A stretch of 64,000 bases of DNA, from assembly GCF_000698555.1 (NCBI RefSeq), contig NZ_JFHE01000014.1, positions 1 to 64,000 of the forward strand, given 5' to 3'. This document shows, one piece after another, positions 50,508 through 59,408 of the stretch (position 1 is the first letter of the stretch; each line of letters starts with the position of its first letter). The position numbers and the translations under genes were made by a program. The notes beneath the pieces are model-generated. The model was not told where the DNA came from and ran no database searches. It saw nothing but the letters and a program-made list of their open reading frames with translations. The DNA comes from Caballeronia grimmiae. GTDB lineage: Bacteria > Pseudomonadota > Gammaproteobacteria > Burkholderiales > Burkholderiaceae.

Positions 50508-51632
50508 TTATCGGGCGGGCCGCGCGCCCGACGAAGAAGCCTGTGCCGCCACCGAGCCCGAGGCGGTCGTGCCGGAAGGCGTCGAGCCCGCCGGGGCCGA
50601 AGCCGCAGCCGTCGCCGATGAAGCCGCTATCGGTGCGACCGGCGACACGATCTTGATCGGCTGCTCGGGTCCGTAGGTCGGCGACGCCTTGAGCTGCGCG
50701 TCGTTGAAGTCCATTTGCAGCGCGAGTTGCTTGTTGCGCGAGACGACGTGCAGATCGCCCCAGTTCACCGCAACGTGACGTTTATCCGCTGCAAGTGAAC
50801 TCGACAGGTCCACGACGAGCGCCTGCGGCTGAGCCTGCGAGTCGACCAGCACGTCGACCACGCGTCCGATGCGCGCGCCGCTTTTCTGCGTCACCGTCGA
50901 ATCGACGAGCTGCATGAAACCCGGCGGCGTCTCGCTGACGGGCTGCGGCTTCGGCGCCGGGTCCGCAGGCTTGCCCTTCGCGGGCGGCGGCGGAGGCAGA
51001 AAGGTGATCGGCGCGGTCTTCGCGTTCGGCGTGAAGCGGAAGGCGGTCCACGGGAAGTTCACCTTGCGATCGCCGACGCCCAGAAAACCCGACAGGTTCA
51101 CCATCAGCAGCTTCGGCTTCGCCGAGGTATCCACGTACAAGTCCACCGCGCGGCCCACGACCTTTCCGTCCGGGCGCTGTACTTCGGCGTCGAGAAGGCC
51201 GTGCAACTGGTCGTGCTGCATGATGCGCGTCGAAATGATCTGCGGCGGAGGCGGCGGCGGTTCCGGCGGCTCGGCGGGCGTCGCGATGACCGGCTCCTGC
51301 GGCTTCGGCTTCACGATCCGGCGCTTGGGCTTCGGCGGAGGCGGAGGCTTCACGGCCGACGCGGGCTCCGGCACGGCGACAGCGGACGCGGGCTCCTCGA
51401 CATCGGCGATTTCGGTTTCGTTCGGAGCCGGGATGTACGAGTGCTCGACGATGGGCGCGGGCGTCTGCTGCGGAAAGATGCCGCACGCCGACAGCGCGCA
51501 CGCGGCGAGCACGACGAAGCCGGTCGAGAGCCGTGACAAGCCGGCGATCAGGCGCGATGCGGCGCGCCACGCACGCTGTATCCAAAAGGGCGCAGCGAAC
51601 GCCGCATGGCCGGTCGAGATACCGCCTGTCAT
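50508..51632 (-). CDS. Lipoprotein with two PRC-barrel domains
   Basis: A 374-residue protein. The start at 51632 has GGAG upstream and leads into a hydrophobic segment with lipobox LSACG near residue 50, so it is probably a lipoprotein with an unusually long pre-signal region. A Pro/Ala/Lys-rich linker (KPPPPPKPKRR, PPEPPPPPPQ) precedes two PRC-barrel modules (MQHDQLHGLLDAEV...VVGRAVDLYVD and MQLVDSTVTQKSGARIGRVVDVLVD). The linker resembles a spacer across the peptidoglycan. Function is unknown. Confidence 0.8.
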   Translation of the reverse strand: MTGGISTGHAAFAAPFWIQRAWRAASRLIAGLSRLSTGFVVLAACALSACGIFPQQTPAPIVEHSYIPAPNETEIADVEEPASAVAVPEPASAVKPPPPPKPKRRIVKPKPQEPVIATPAEPPEPPPPPPQIISTRIMQHDQLHGLLDAEVQRPDGKVVGRAVDLYVDTSAKPKLLMVNLSGFLGVGDRKVNFPWTAFRFTPNAKTAPITFLPPPPPAKGKPADPAPKPQPVSETPPGFMQLVDSTVTQKSGARIGRVVDVLVDSQAQPQALVVDLSSSLAADKRHVAVNWGDLHVVSRNKQLALQMDFNDAQLKASPTYGPEQPIKIVSPVAPIAASSATAAASAPAGSTPSGTTASGSVAAQASSSGARPAR

Positions 51633-51668
51633 CACAAGAGCTCCATCTATCCGTGCCACCTTCCTGGT

Positions 51669-51686
51669 TTGCATTTTGTCGACCAA
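51669..51686. repeat. 18-bp sequence shared with 44518-44535
   Basis: TTGCATTTTGTCGACCAA, the exact reverse complement of 44518-44535, in the 88-bp gap between the PRC-barrel and ankyrin genes and 37 bp upstream of the PRC-barrel start. Confidence 0.65.
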
Positions 51687-51720
51687 CGCGGCGAGCGCGC
51701 GGCCCCGTATCCTTCGCGGA

Positions 51721-52275
51721 TCAGTTGCCGGGCGATGCCGGACGATTCGCGAGCTGCGCCGCCGTATCGCCCGCGCCCATTTTCTGCGCGAAGTCTCGGG
51801 CGGACAGGCCGCCCTGATCGCGCGCATCGGGGTTCGCACCGCGCGCAATCAGCAGGTCGACGATCTCGGCGCGATTGAACATTGCCGCGATCATCAAGGC
51901 GGTGCGTCCGTCGGGCGATGCGCCTTCGACGTCCGCGCCGTGCGCGAGCAATGTTTCGATCACGTCCTTGAAGCCCTTGAACGCCGCGCCCGCGATCGGC
52001 GTCTGGCCGTTGTCGTTGCGCAGGTTCGGATCGGCCTCGTGTTCCAGCAGCACGCGCACGGCGTCGGCATGGCCGTGGTAGCTCGCGAGCATCACGAGGC
52101 TGTCGCCCTTGTCGTTGAGCAGGTTGGGCGGCAATCCTTTGTGGAGCAGCGCGTCGAGCATCGGGGCGTCGCCCCGGCGCGCAGCGTTGAAGACTTCGGC
52201 TGCGAACGCGATGGTCTCTTCGTCGGGGCCTTCGCGTGGTGCTTGATGCGAATCGGCGTTAGGGTCTTGCTGCAT
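51721..52275 (-). CDS. Ankyrin repeat protein
   Basis: A 184-residue soluble protein with about four ankyrin repeats, each about 33 residues and clear by eye: DSLVMLASYHGHADAVRVLLEHEADP, QTPIAGAAFKGFKDVIETLLAHGADV and RTALMIAAMFNRAEIVDLLIARGANP. Ankyrin repeats bind proteins. There is no signal peptide. In other proteobacteria small ankyrin proteins often pair with catalases or toxins, but neither is nearby. Confidence 0.88.
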   Translation of the reverse strand: MQQDPNADSHQAPREGPDEETIAFAAEVFNAARRGDAPMLDALLHKGLPPNLLNDKGDSLVMLASYHGHADAVRVLLEHEADPNLRNDNGQTPIAGAAFKGFKDVIETLLAHGADVEGASPDGRTALMIAAMFNRAEIVDLLIARGANPDARDQGGLSARDFAQKMGAGDTAAQLANRPASPGN

Positions 52276-52395
52276 GTTTCGCTCCGATTTGGATATGCGG
52301 CGGTGCGCGGCCGGCTGGTCGTCATGCCTTCGACGATGCTGCCGCAGTTCAATCAGCGCTCGCGGAATCATCGGCAGCATACACAGGTTTGAACG

Positions 52396-52415
52396 CGCGC
52401 CGCACTTGCGGCGCG
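52396..52415. other. GC-rich hairpin in divergent gap
   Basis: CGCGCCGC and GCGGCGCG form an 8-bp perfect stem with loop ACTT, between the divergent ankyrin and methyltransferase genes. There is no T run. Its role is unknown. The rest of this 245-bp gap shows no gene. Confidence 0.4.
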
Positions 52416-52520
52416 ACAGCACGTTCTGCGCCACGGTTCATCGCGGCTTTGCATCGCTTGACGACGCGCCATGCGCGCCCTTAGGCTCGGTGACACTCTC
52501 CGCCTTCGAAACCGCTTCCC

Positions 52521-53162
52521 ATGACGCAAGTCCCTACGACTCCGGGCGACGGCCTACGCCGCCGCGCGCCCGCCGCCGAACGCAATCGCGATGCGATTCT
52601 AGCCGTCCTTGCACGCGTGCTGCCGGCGCGCGGCGTCGTGCTGGAGATTGCGAGCGGCACAGGACAACATGCGGTTCACTGCGCGGCCGCGTTGCCGGGC
52701 ATCGTCTGGCAGCCGAGCGATCCCGACGCCGCCGCCCGCGACGCCATCGCAGCGTGGCGCGCGCATGCCGGTCTCGCGAACCTAAACGCGCCGCTTGCCA
52801 TCGACGTGACGAGCGCCGACTGGGGCATCGGCTCGGTCGCGGCGATCGTATGCATCAACATGATCCACATCGCGCCGTGGGACGCGGCCGAGGCGCTCGT
52901 GCGCGGCGCGTCCGAACGGCTGAGTGCGGGCGGCGTACTGTACCTGTACGGACCGTATCGACGCAACGGCGCGCATACCGCGCCGAGCAACGAAGCGTTC
53001 GACGCCCAACTGCGCGCAACCAATCCATACTGGGGCGTTCGCGACATGGAAGCGGTCGAGTCGCTGGCGAGCCAAGCCGGTTTCGCGCTCGGGGAAATAG
53101 TGGCGATGCCGGCGAACAACTTCGGTCTCGTCTTCATCAAACAAGCGCAGGCGCAAACGTAG
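52521..53162 (+). CDS. SAM-dependent methyltransferase-like protein (DUF938)
   Basis: A 213-residue class I methyltransferase-fold protein. The SAM motif VLEIASGTGQHAVHCAAALP (about residues 37-56) and the following PSDPDAAARDAI and VCINMIHIAPW segments are characteristic of DUF938. The substrate is unknown. A Rieske oxygenase gene follows after 111 bp on the same strand. Confidence 0.85.
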   Translation: MTQVPTTPGDGLRRRAPAAERNRDAILAVLARVLPARGVVLEIASGTGQHAVHCAAALPGIVWQPSDPDAAARDAIAAWRAHAGLANLNAPLAIDVTSADWGIGSVAAIVCINMIHIAPWDAAEALVRGASERLSAGGVLYLYGPYRRNGAHTAPSNEAFDAQLRATNPYWGVRDMEAVESLASQAGFALGEIVAMPANNFGLVFIKQAQAQT

Positions 53163-53273
53163 CGGCCGGTCGCACCGAAAGGGGCGGCGCCGTGTAGACT
53201 GCGAAGGATCGTTCCATTGCGCCGGCACGTGAACCGGCGCGTAATCCGATCTCCTTTCAACGGAGCGTTCTAC

Positions 53274-54434
53274 ATGCACGCAGCGTTGCCGCAAGGCGAG
53301 CAGGAAGCCGGTTCCATCGATACATCCGCAAGCCCGCCGCGCGATCTGCGCCGCATCGACATTCATCCCGATCACTGGTATCCGCTCGCGTGGTCGCGCG
53401 AAGTGAAGCGCGGGCACGCGCACGCGGTGCGCTTTGCGGGCGATCCCATCGTGCTCGTTCGCACGGAGTCGGGCAAGGTGTTCGCGCTCGAGGACCGTTG
53501 CGCGCATCGCCAGGTGCCGCTGTCGGCGGGCGTCGTCGATGGCGAATCGATCCGCTGCTGTTATCACGGCTGGACGTACGACTGCACTGGCCGCTGTACC
53601 GACATTCCGTACCTCGGCCGTGAGCGCCTGCCGAATGGCGTGCGCGCGTATCCGTGCCGCGAAGAGGCGGGCCTCGTGTTCGTCTTCACGGGCGATCCGC
53701 AACTCGCCGATACCGCCCGGTTTCCGTCCCTTTCATCCGCAGCCGACAAAGCGTACAAGACCCGGCGCTTCGGGCAGGAAGTGAACTGCCATTACACGTT
53801 CATGCACGAGAACCTGATGGACATGAACCATCAGTTCCTGCACCGGCGGCAGATGGGCAGCATGCGGGCGAGGTCGGTCGGACGCCGGCGGGGCGAGGAC
53901 TGGATCGAGGTCGATTACACCTTCGCGCGCGAGGCGGGCAAGCAGCCGATCGGCGAGGCGCTCGTCTTCGGCCAGAAGCGCGGCGAGAAAGCCGATCCGG
54001 CGCAGAAGGACGTGATGACGATCCGCACTGAGTATCCGTATCAGACGCTCAAGATCCGCACGAAGGACGAGACGATGGTGATGGACCTGTGGATCGCCTA
54101 CGTCCCGCTCGATGCGAAACAGCGTACCAATCGTACCTTCGGCCTGTTGTCGATTCGCCGGCCGAAGATACCCGTTCTGCTCGATGCCGCGTGGCCGCTG
54201 CTCGTGTGGTTTACCGAGCGTATCTTCAAGGAGGATCGGTGGATCGTCGAACGTGAACAGGAAGCGCATGATCGGCAGGGCGCGGACCACAATCACGAGG
54301 TCTTTCCGGTCATCAACGAACTGCGCGCCTTGCTGATGGACCACGGTGTACCGCATCGTGCCGCAGGCGTGCATGAGGTCGACGGCCGGCGGGTGCATCG
54401 CATTGTGCCGGTGGAGGAGTTGCCTGCATCCTGA
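53274..54434 (+). CDS. Rieske aromatic ring-hydroxylating oxygenase, alpha subunit-like
   Basis: A 386-residue oxygenase. The Rieske [2Fe-2S] ligands are Cys76, His78, Cys95 and His98 (CAHRQ...CCYHGW). The non-haem iron site is NLMDMNHQFLH, giving Asp and two His, with three residues between the histidines rather than the commoner four. It resembles VanA/DdmC-type monooxygenases that need a separate reductase, and no reductase or ferredoxin gene lies nearby. GGAG precedes the ATG at 53274. The substrate is unknown. Confidence 0.85.
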   Translation: MHAALPQGEQEAGSIDTSASPPRDLRRIDIHPDHWYPLAWSREVKRGHAHAVRFAGDPIVLVRTESGKVFALEDRCAHRQVPLSAGVVDGESIRCCYHGWTYDCTGRCTDIPYLGRERLPNGVRAYPCREEAGLVFVFTGDPQLADTARFPSLSSAADKAYKTRRFGQEVNCHYTFMHENLMDMNHQFLHRRQMGSMRARSVGRRRGEDWIEVDYTFAREAGKQPIGEALVFGQKRGEKADPAQKDVMTIRTEYPYQTLKIRTKDETMVMDLWIAYVPLDAKQRTNRTFGLLSIRRPKIPVLLDAAWPLLVWFTERIFKEDRWIVEREQEAHDRQGADHNHEVFPVINELRALLMDHGVPHRAAGVHEVDGRRVHRIVPVEELPAS

Positions 54435-54539
54435 CCGGCCGTTATGCCGCGCGACACTGCGGCGCGGCATGCACGGATTGCGGCGGTTGCGCCGCGGCGC
54501 TATACATGAAGCTCGCACTAGCCACGGAGGCAGACCATC

Positions 54540-54818
54540 ATGAACAGCGACCCGACCGAGCCGCGCGACACACGCTCGACCGAGCCCGATCTACAGGAGC
54601 CGCATCCGGACGTCGAGCATTTCGATGCGGCGATCACCCACGTCGACGAATCCGTCGCGGCCGGGAAGATGGCCGCCGGCGCGGCGAAGGGCATTCTCTA
54701 CAGCCTGATCGAGACGCTCGGCACGCTCGTCGGCGATCCCGATCTGCCATCGCATGCGCGTTCCGGCTATGAGGGACTGTTGGAAACCGCGCGCGAGCTA
54801 CGCGCCAAAATCGAGTAG
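54540..54818 (+). CDS. Small conserved protein of unknown function
   Basis: A 92-residue soluble protein with an acidic, disordered-looking first third and then a helical region (HFDAAITHVDESVAAGKMAAGAAKGILYSLIETLGTLVG). GGAG precedes the ATG. It stands alone 105 bp after the Rieske gene. I do not recognise the family. Confidence 0.65.
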   Translation: MNSDPTEPRDTRSTEPDLQEPHPDVEHFDAAITHVDESVAAGKMAAGAAKGILYSLIETLGTLVGDPDLPSHARSGYEGLLETARELRAKIE

Positions 54819-55318
54819 TCATTCCCTTTCGAGCGACGCGCGTTAATCACGCGTCGCTCGCGTCGTATCGCCGCTGCTTTCCGACTGCTTACGAAGAAAA
54901 TCCGCTTCGCTTATCGCAAGCGGCGCTAACGGCTTCTGAATTCCACGTTCTCTTGTGCTTGCGTGGATGCCGTGACCTCCACCGGATGCACCTCCGGAAC
55001 GGTTGGCCGACTCTCTGCAGAGCCTTCTGCGACGGCGCTCCCGCATGCGCCGAAACTCTCCCGATGCCTCGTTGCTGTCAGGCTTTTGTCATGTTCGTGA
55101 CCGAATGCCGAATATTTGCCTACTCGCAAATACTGGTTAACCATGCGGTGAAAAAAAACGACACCAGCGCGCGCGATTCTTTCGGATTCCATCGGTAAGC
55201 CATACACTTGCCAGCGATAAAAGTTACGGTCGATGTAACCGGAGAGCGTTGCCCGGTCCCGGTTTCGATGTCGGCCATGCACAGTTCGCCCATACCGCAC
55301 GATGCAAGAGGAGAAGAA
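54819..55318. other. 500-bp gene-free region upstream of the porin
   Basis: Starts with the hairpin GCGACGCGCG...CACGCGTCGC (about 54834-54858), which may end the upstream transcript although no T run follows. The part from 55080 to 55240 is AT-rich for this genome (CGAATATTTGCCTACTCGCAAATA, TGAAAAAAAACGAC, GCGATAAAAGTTAC) and presumably carries the porin promoter and a long 5' leader. The inverted pair ATTTGC/GCAAAT at about 55114-55131 could be a regulator site. Frames open here are not convincing genes. Confidence 0.5.
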
Positions 55319-56554
55319 ATGAAAGGCTTCAAAAAGACCCAGGCCGCGCTCATCGCCGCGACCGCATTCGCAGCCGCTGCACCGGCTTTCGCGCAAAGCA
55401 GCGTGACGCTGTACGGTATCGTCGACGACTCGATCGTTTATCAGAGCAGCCAGACGAATCTGTCGAAGACGGCGGCTGGCCGTTCCAACGTCAAGCTCGC
55501 GTCGGGCATCTGGGCGGGCAGCCGCTTCGGCCTGAAGGGCGCAGAAGACCTCGGCGGCGGCACCAAGGCAATCTTCCAGTTGGAGTCCGGCTTCAACATC
55601 AACAGCGGCGCGCAGCAGTACGCAAACGCGATGTTCGGCCGCCAGGCATGGGTCGGTTTGACGAACGCTGGATTCGGTACGCTGACGCTCGGTCGCCAGT
55701 ACACCTCGTACTACACGCTGATGGCGCCGTACAGCCCGACCAACTGGCTGACGGGTTACTTCGGCGCGCACCCGGGCGATCTGGACGAACTGGACACGAT
55801 CTACCGCGCGAACAACTCGATCGTCTATACGTCGCCGAAGCTGTACGGTTTCACGGTCAGCGGTTCGTACTCGCTCGCAGGCGTGCCTGACAGCGTGTAT
55901 CAAGGCTCGACGTGGTCGGCTGCGATCCAGTATCAGCAGGGCCCGATCGGCGGTACGGTCGCGTTCACGCGCATCAACAACTCGACGGTTGGCGGCGGCG
56001 TCTACGGTGACGCTTCGACGACCAACACCGCAGGTCAGTCGGGCGTGTCGGCCGTGACCAACGGTTACCAGGGTGCGCAAGCGCAGAACCGCTTCGCGGT
56101 TGGCCTCGGCTACACGTTCAACAGCGCGTGGGACATCACCGCGACGTACACGAACGTTCAGTACATTCCGGGCATCAACTCGAAGTTCACCGATGAAGCC
56201 GTCTTCAATACGGCCGGCACGGTGCTGCACTGGAAGGCATCGTCGGCATGGGACTTCGCGGCCGGCTATAGCTACACCTGGGCAAGCAAGGCGAACGGCA
56301 TCTCGGATGCAGCGTCTTACCACCAGTTCAATCTGTCCCAGTACTACTCGCTGTCGAAGCGTACTGGTCTGTATGCATTGCAAGCGTTCCAGCGCGCCAA
56401 CGGCCGCACGCTTGCAACGCCGACGTTCACGCCTGCCGGTGCGGTCAACCGCCAGACCGACGCAAACGCGACGATCGGCGACGGCTTCAACAGCACGCCG
56501 TCCGCATCGCGCAGCATGTTCGCAGCAGGCGTGGGCATCATCCACCGCTTCTAA
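55319..56554 (+). CDS. Outer-membrane porin (OmpC-like, Burkholderiales type)
   Basis: A 411-residue trimeric porin. The signal peptide (MKGFKKTQAALIAATAFAAAAPAFA) is followed by the family start QSSVTLYGIVDDSI, then the repeated beta-strand pattern (GSRFGLKGAEDLGGGTKAIFQLE, FGRQAWVGLTNAGFGTLTLGRQY). It ends in a C-terminal aromatic, IIHRF, the outer-membrane assembly signal. AGAGGAG precedes the ATG. A strong terminator follows. Confidence 0.95.
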   Translation: MKGFKKTQAALIAATAFAAAAPAFAQSSVTLYGIVDDSIVYQSSQTNLSKTAAGRSNVKLASGIWAGSRFGLKGAEDLGGGTKAIFQLESGFNINSGAQQYANAMFGRQAWVGLTNAGFGTLTLGRQYTSYYTLMAPYSPTNWLTGYFGAHPGDLDELDTIYRANNSIVYTSPKLYGFTVSGSYSLAGVPDSVYQGSTWSAAIQYQQGPIGGTVAFTRINNSTVGGGVYGDASTTNTAGQSGVSAVTNGYQGAQAQNRFAVGLGYTFNSAWDITATYTNVQYIPGINSKFTDEAVFNTAGTVLHWKASSAWDFAAGYSYTWASKANGISDAASYHQFNLSQYYSLSKRTGLYALQAFQRANGRTLATPTFTPAGAVNRQTDANATIGDGFNSTPSASRSMFAAGVGIIHRF

Positions 56555-56571
56555 GCCTTACTCGCTTCACG

Positions 56572-56605
56572 AAAAAACCGGACGCCTCGGCGTCCGGTTT
56601 TTTTT
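56572..56605. terminator. Bidirectional intrinsic terminator after porin
   Basis: A 15-bp perfect stem (AAAAAACCGGACGCC, 56572-56586, with GGCGTCCGGTTTTTT, 56589-56603) ends in eight T on the plus strand and has the complementary A run for the minus strand. It lies between the convergent porin and SDR genes and can serve both. Confidence 0.93.
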
Positions 56606-56623
56606 GCCCCGACGCCTCGCGCG

Positions 56624-57394
56624 TCAGATGAACATGCCGCCCGACACCTCCAGGCGCTGCGCGGTCATCCATCGATTGCCCTCGGACAGCATCGCCGCAA
56701 TCGCACCGCCGATGTCGTCCGGCACGCCCGCGCGCCCGAGCGCCGTGTTCTGCGCGACGAACTCGTTTACGTCCTGATCGTCGCGCACGCTTCCGCCGCC
56801 AAAATCCGTTTCGATCGCCCCCGGCGCAATGGTGTTCACCGTGATGCCGTGCGGACCGAGTTCCTTCGCGAGATAACGGGTGAGCACTTCGATGCCGCCT
56901 TTCATCGCGGCGTACGCAGCGAAGCCCGGCAGCGCGAAACGCGTCAGTCCGCTCGACACGTTCACGATGCTTCCTTCCTCGTGCAGGTACGGCAGCAACG
57001 TCTGCGTCAGGAAGAACGGTCCCTTGAGATGAATGTCGACGAGCCTGTCGAACTGCTCAGGCGTCGTATCGACGAAGGACGCATGGACGCCGATTCCCGC
57101 GTTATTCACCAGAAAATCGAAGTTGGTGCGCTCGAACGTCTGGTCTAGCGCCTTGCACACTTCATCGCCGAAATCGCTGAAAGTTTCGGATCGGCTGACG
57201 TCGAGCTTCAGCATCGCGCACTTGCAGCCCAGTTCCTCGATCTCGCCGGCTACTGCCTCGGCTGACGCGGCGTCGCTGTTCCATGTGCCGATGATGCCGA
57301 CACCCTGTTGCGCGAGCTTCAGCGCGGTGCTGCGTCCGAGTCCGCGGCCGGCGCCTGTGATGACTGCGACCTTTGAGCTCATGTATCCGTCCAC
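56624..57394 (-). CDS. Short-chain dehydrogenase/reductase (SDR)
   Basis: A 256-residue oxidoreductase with the cofactor motif TGAGRGLGRS near residue 14, NNAG, the catalytic Ser in NVSSG, and Tyr/Lys in YAAMKGG. The GTG at 57394 is chosen because AAAGGAG lies seven bases upstream; an ATG four codons later lacks a site. The substrate is unknown. It is divergent from the hypothetical gene at 57548. Confidence 0.88.
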   Translation of the reverse strand: MDGYMSSKVAVITGAGRGLGRSTALKLAQQGVGIIGTWNSDAASAEAVAGEIEELGCKCAMLKLDVSRSETFSDFGDEVCKALDQTFERTNFDFLVNNAGIGVHASFVDTTPEQFDRLVDIHLKGPFFLTQTLLPYLHEEGSIVNVSSGLTRFALPGFAAYAAMKGGIEVLTRYLAKELGPHGITVNTIAPGAIETDFGGGSVRDDQDVNEFVAQNTALGRAGVPDDIGGAIAAMLSEGNRWMTAQRLEVSGGMFI

Positions 57395-57547
57395 TGGCTG
57401 CTCCTTTGCGTTGCGTTGCGTTGAACACTGCACGAACTGTAGAACGGCCAGGCGCTCAAGGGAACTCCGCGCGATGCTGCACTGCATCGTGCGCGGGCGC
57501 GTGCCTTGCTGGTTGGCTTCGATCAACGCATCGAAGGAGAATTCGCC

Positions 57548-57946
57548 ATGACTTCAGAAGACAACTCGAAACAGGGCAGTTCAGCGCAAGGCAGCGACGC
57601 CCCCGGCTTCGCGCGTCCTTTCCGGCTTTTCGCGGTAGAGCAGCGTGTACTGGCGCAGAACGTCGACGGCAAGGTGATCGACATCGGCGCAATGGATTCG
57701 AGTAACGGCCAGTTCTGCGCGCGTCTCGATGTCGACGAAATCGCCGTCGAGCCGAAGCGCAGCCCGGAGCTTGCACTCAAGGCGCTGGTCGACAAGCTGA
57801 CGTTCGATTACCTCGATGGTCTGTTCACGAGCGAGGGCGAAGCGGAAGTGAGCGGGCGTCTTCAGGACTTCCCGAACGTCGAATTCGAGCTGGACGAAAC
57901 CCTGCCGCGCGATATGGTGGATCGCACGCCGCCTCACATTTTCTGA
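57548..57946 (+). CDS. Hypothetical soluble protein
   Basis: A 132-residue acidic protein with AAGGAG before the ATG. After a Ser/Gln-rich start it has an ordered region (FRLFAVEQRVLAQNVDGKVIDIG, LDVDEIAVEPKRSPELALKALVDKLTFDYLDGLF). I do not recognise a family. It is convergent with the DUF2235 gene, with 16 bp between stops. Confidence 0.65.
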   Translation: MTSEDNSKQGSSAQGSDAPGFARPFRLFAVEQRVLAQNVDGKVIDIGAMDSSNGQFCARLDVDEIAVEPKRSPELALKALVDKLTFDYLDGLFTSEGEAEVSGRLQDFPNVEFELDETLPRDMVDRTPPHIF

Positions 57947-57962
57947 TGTGAGGACACCTGCC

Positions 57963-59009
57963 TTACTGACCGAGCGGTAAACCGCGCAGTTGCTCGCGCA
58001 AGGCGGGATACGCATCGAGGAAGCCGGGCGCATCGAGCCGATCGAACAGGCTCGGATCGATTGTTTCGTTCAGCGCCGCGCCCGCTGCGCGCGGCTCTTT
58101 CTGGCAGACATCGCGAAGCAGCGGGTTCTTGCTGGTGAATTCGGTATAGGAATCGATCGGCTCCGACGCATACGCGGCATCGGGGATGGTTATCGGTTTA
58201 TCGAACGTGAGGCCGTGCGATTCCGCTTTTTGCCGCAGCCATTCGGCAGGAATCAGCGGCAGAAGGTCGGCCGGATCGCGGGGCGGGCTGACGTAGCCGC
58301 CGCCCACATTTGCATGCGCGCCCGCAAACCAGCGCTGTTCGAGGGGCAGTGTGCCGCGAGCTTGCGCGCCCGGCGTCCACAAGGTCGGCTTGTAAAGAGA
58401 GCGGTATTCGTTGGCGGCGACCGCGTGATAAGCGGCTTTTGTGCGGTTCGAGAGCGTGGTGTCGTGAAACCGGTAATAGCTGGAAAAGCCGGGTACCGAG
58501 AGACCGCCGATCGGAATGCCGAGTTCGCCGACGGTGTCCCACACGCCGATGAACGCGACATCGACTTCACGCGAGAATTGCTGCCGATACGCCTGTACCG
58601 ATGCGTCGTCCGGACTGACGCCCTGATCGCGGTAGATGCCGTAAGCCTGACGAATGGAATCGTTGCTCCAGTCGTTTGCCAGTCCGCATTTGCGGATCAG
58701 ACCGGCAAGACTGCGCGCCGAATACGCGCCGCGAGAGAACCCGAAGATATAAATCGATGCGCCCGGCCTGTACCGCTCGCACAACCATGCATAGCCGTGT
58801 TTGATGTTGTCGGAGAGGCCGTCGCCGAAGGCGCCGCCGAGAAACTTGTTCGCGAGCGAGAAGAGTCCATTGCCCTGCGTGCCGACGCCGGGCACATAAA
58901 GCGTTTCCTGTTCATCGGACTCGGGCGCAAGCTTGTAGAGAAGATACGCGTTGGTGCGGTCGTTCGGCTCGTTCCAGGTGCCATCGAAGAAAAGGGCGAG
59001 TTTCGTCAT
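57963..59009 (-). CDS. DUF2235 alpha/beta-hydrolase (Tle1-like phospholipase fold)
   Basis: A 348-residue protein with the DUF2235 opening (LALFFDGTWNEPNDRTNAYLL), the lipase nucleophile elbow GFSRGAYSAR (Ser92), the Asp of GVWDTVG and a His-containing WFAGAHANVGGGY. Type VI secretion Tle1 phospholipases share this domain, but here there is no VgrG, PAAR or lipoprotein immunity gene adjacent and no signal peptide. It may be an orphan effector or a house-keeping hydrolase. The start at 59009 gives the family N-terminus. Confidence 0.85.
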   Translation of the reverse strand: MTKLALFFDGTWNEPNDRTNAYLLYKLAPESDEQETLYVPGVGTQGNGLFSLANKFLGGAFGDGLSDNIKHGYAWLCERYRPGASIYIFGFSRGAYSARSLAGLIRKCGLANDWSNDSIRQAYGIYRDQGVSPDDASVQAYRQQFSREVDVAFIGVWDTVGELGIPIGGLSVPGFSSYYRFHDTTLSNRTKAAYHAVAANEYRSLYKPTLWTPGAQARGTLPLEQRWFAGAHANVGGGYVSPPRDPADLLPLIPAEWLRQKAESHGLTFDKPITIPDAAYASEPIDSYTEFTSKNPLLRDVCQKEPRAAGAALNETIDPSLFDRLDAPGFLDAYPALREQLRGLPLGQ

Positions 59010-59196
59010 GTTGGTCTCCGGGGCGTGGCCTTGTGTCCTAACAGATAGGAAATCGGCGCCCGGCATGCAAGCGCTTCATGTGCGCCCGTTCACGAACGGC
59101 GTGACCGCGCTGGATTTTGTCGGAAACGACAGAGCACGAGCCGTGTAGAGATGCGATGCTGAAGATTTACCGAGCAGTTTCTTCGTGGAGCGAATC

Positions 59197-59406
59197 ATGC
59201 AAAAGCACTTCGCCCGAATTCTTCTCGTCGCCGCTGCATCGACCGCAGTCGTTGCCCATGCACGCGACGACGGACCGCGTTTCGCTCAGGACCGGCTCGA
59301 TGCGCTTGTTGCGCAGCATGCGGAAGCGAAGCGGCATATCGCGCCCATAAAGCAGGACGCGCCGCCCGCCAGCGCTGCGGCGGAGCGCACGGACGGCGCT
59401 TCGTGA
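59197..59406 (+). CDS. Small secreted protein, unknown function
   Basis: A 69-residue protein starting at 59197 after GTGGAG. The signal peptide (MQKHFARILLVAAASTAVVAHA) leaves a short, charged mature peptide (DDGPRFAQDRLDALVAQHAEAKRH) with an Ala/Pro tail. It is divergent from the DUF2235 gene, with 187 bp between, and ends 2 bp from the convergent DUF1272 gene. Confidence 0.6.
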   Translation: MQKHFARILLVAAASTAVVAHARDDGPRFAQDRLDALVAQHAEAKRHIAPIKQDAPPASAAAERTDGAS

Positions 59407-59408
59407 CA

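Noticed and set aside
54953-55198. 81-codon frame upstream of the porin
   Set aside because: Non-ATG start, no ribosome site, cysteine-rich string of no family, and it lies in the AT-rich region that probably holds the porin promoter.
58300-58325. TTTGCATGCGCGCCCGCAAA in the DUF2235 gene as a palindrome-family member
   Set aside because: The arms do not follow TTGCAT-N5-ATGCAA and the bases are explained by coding sequence.
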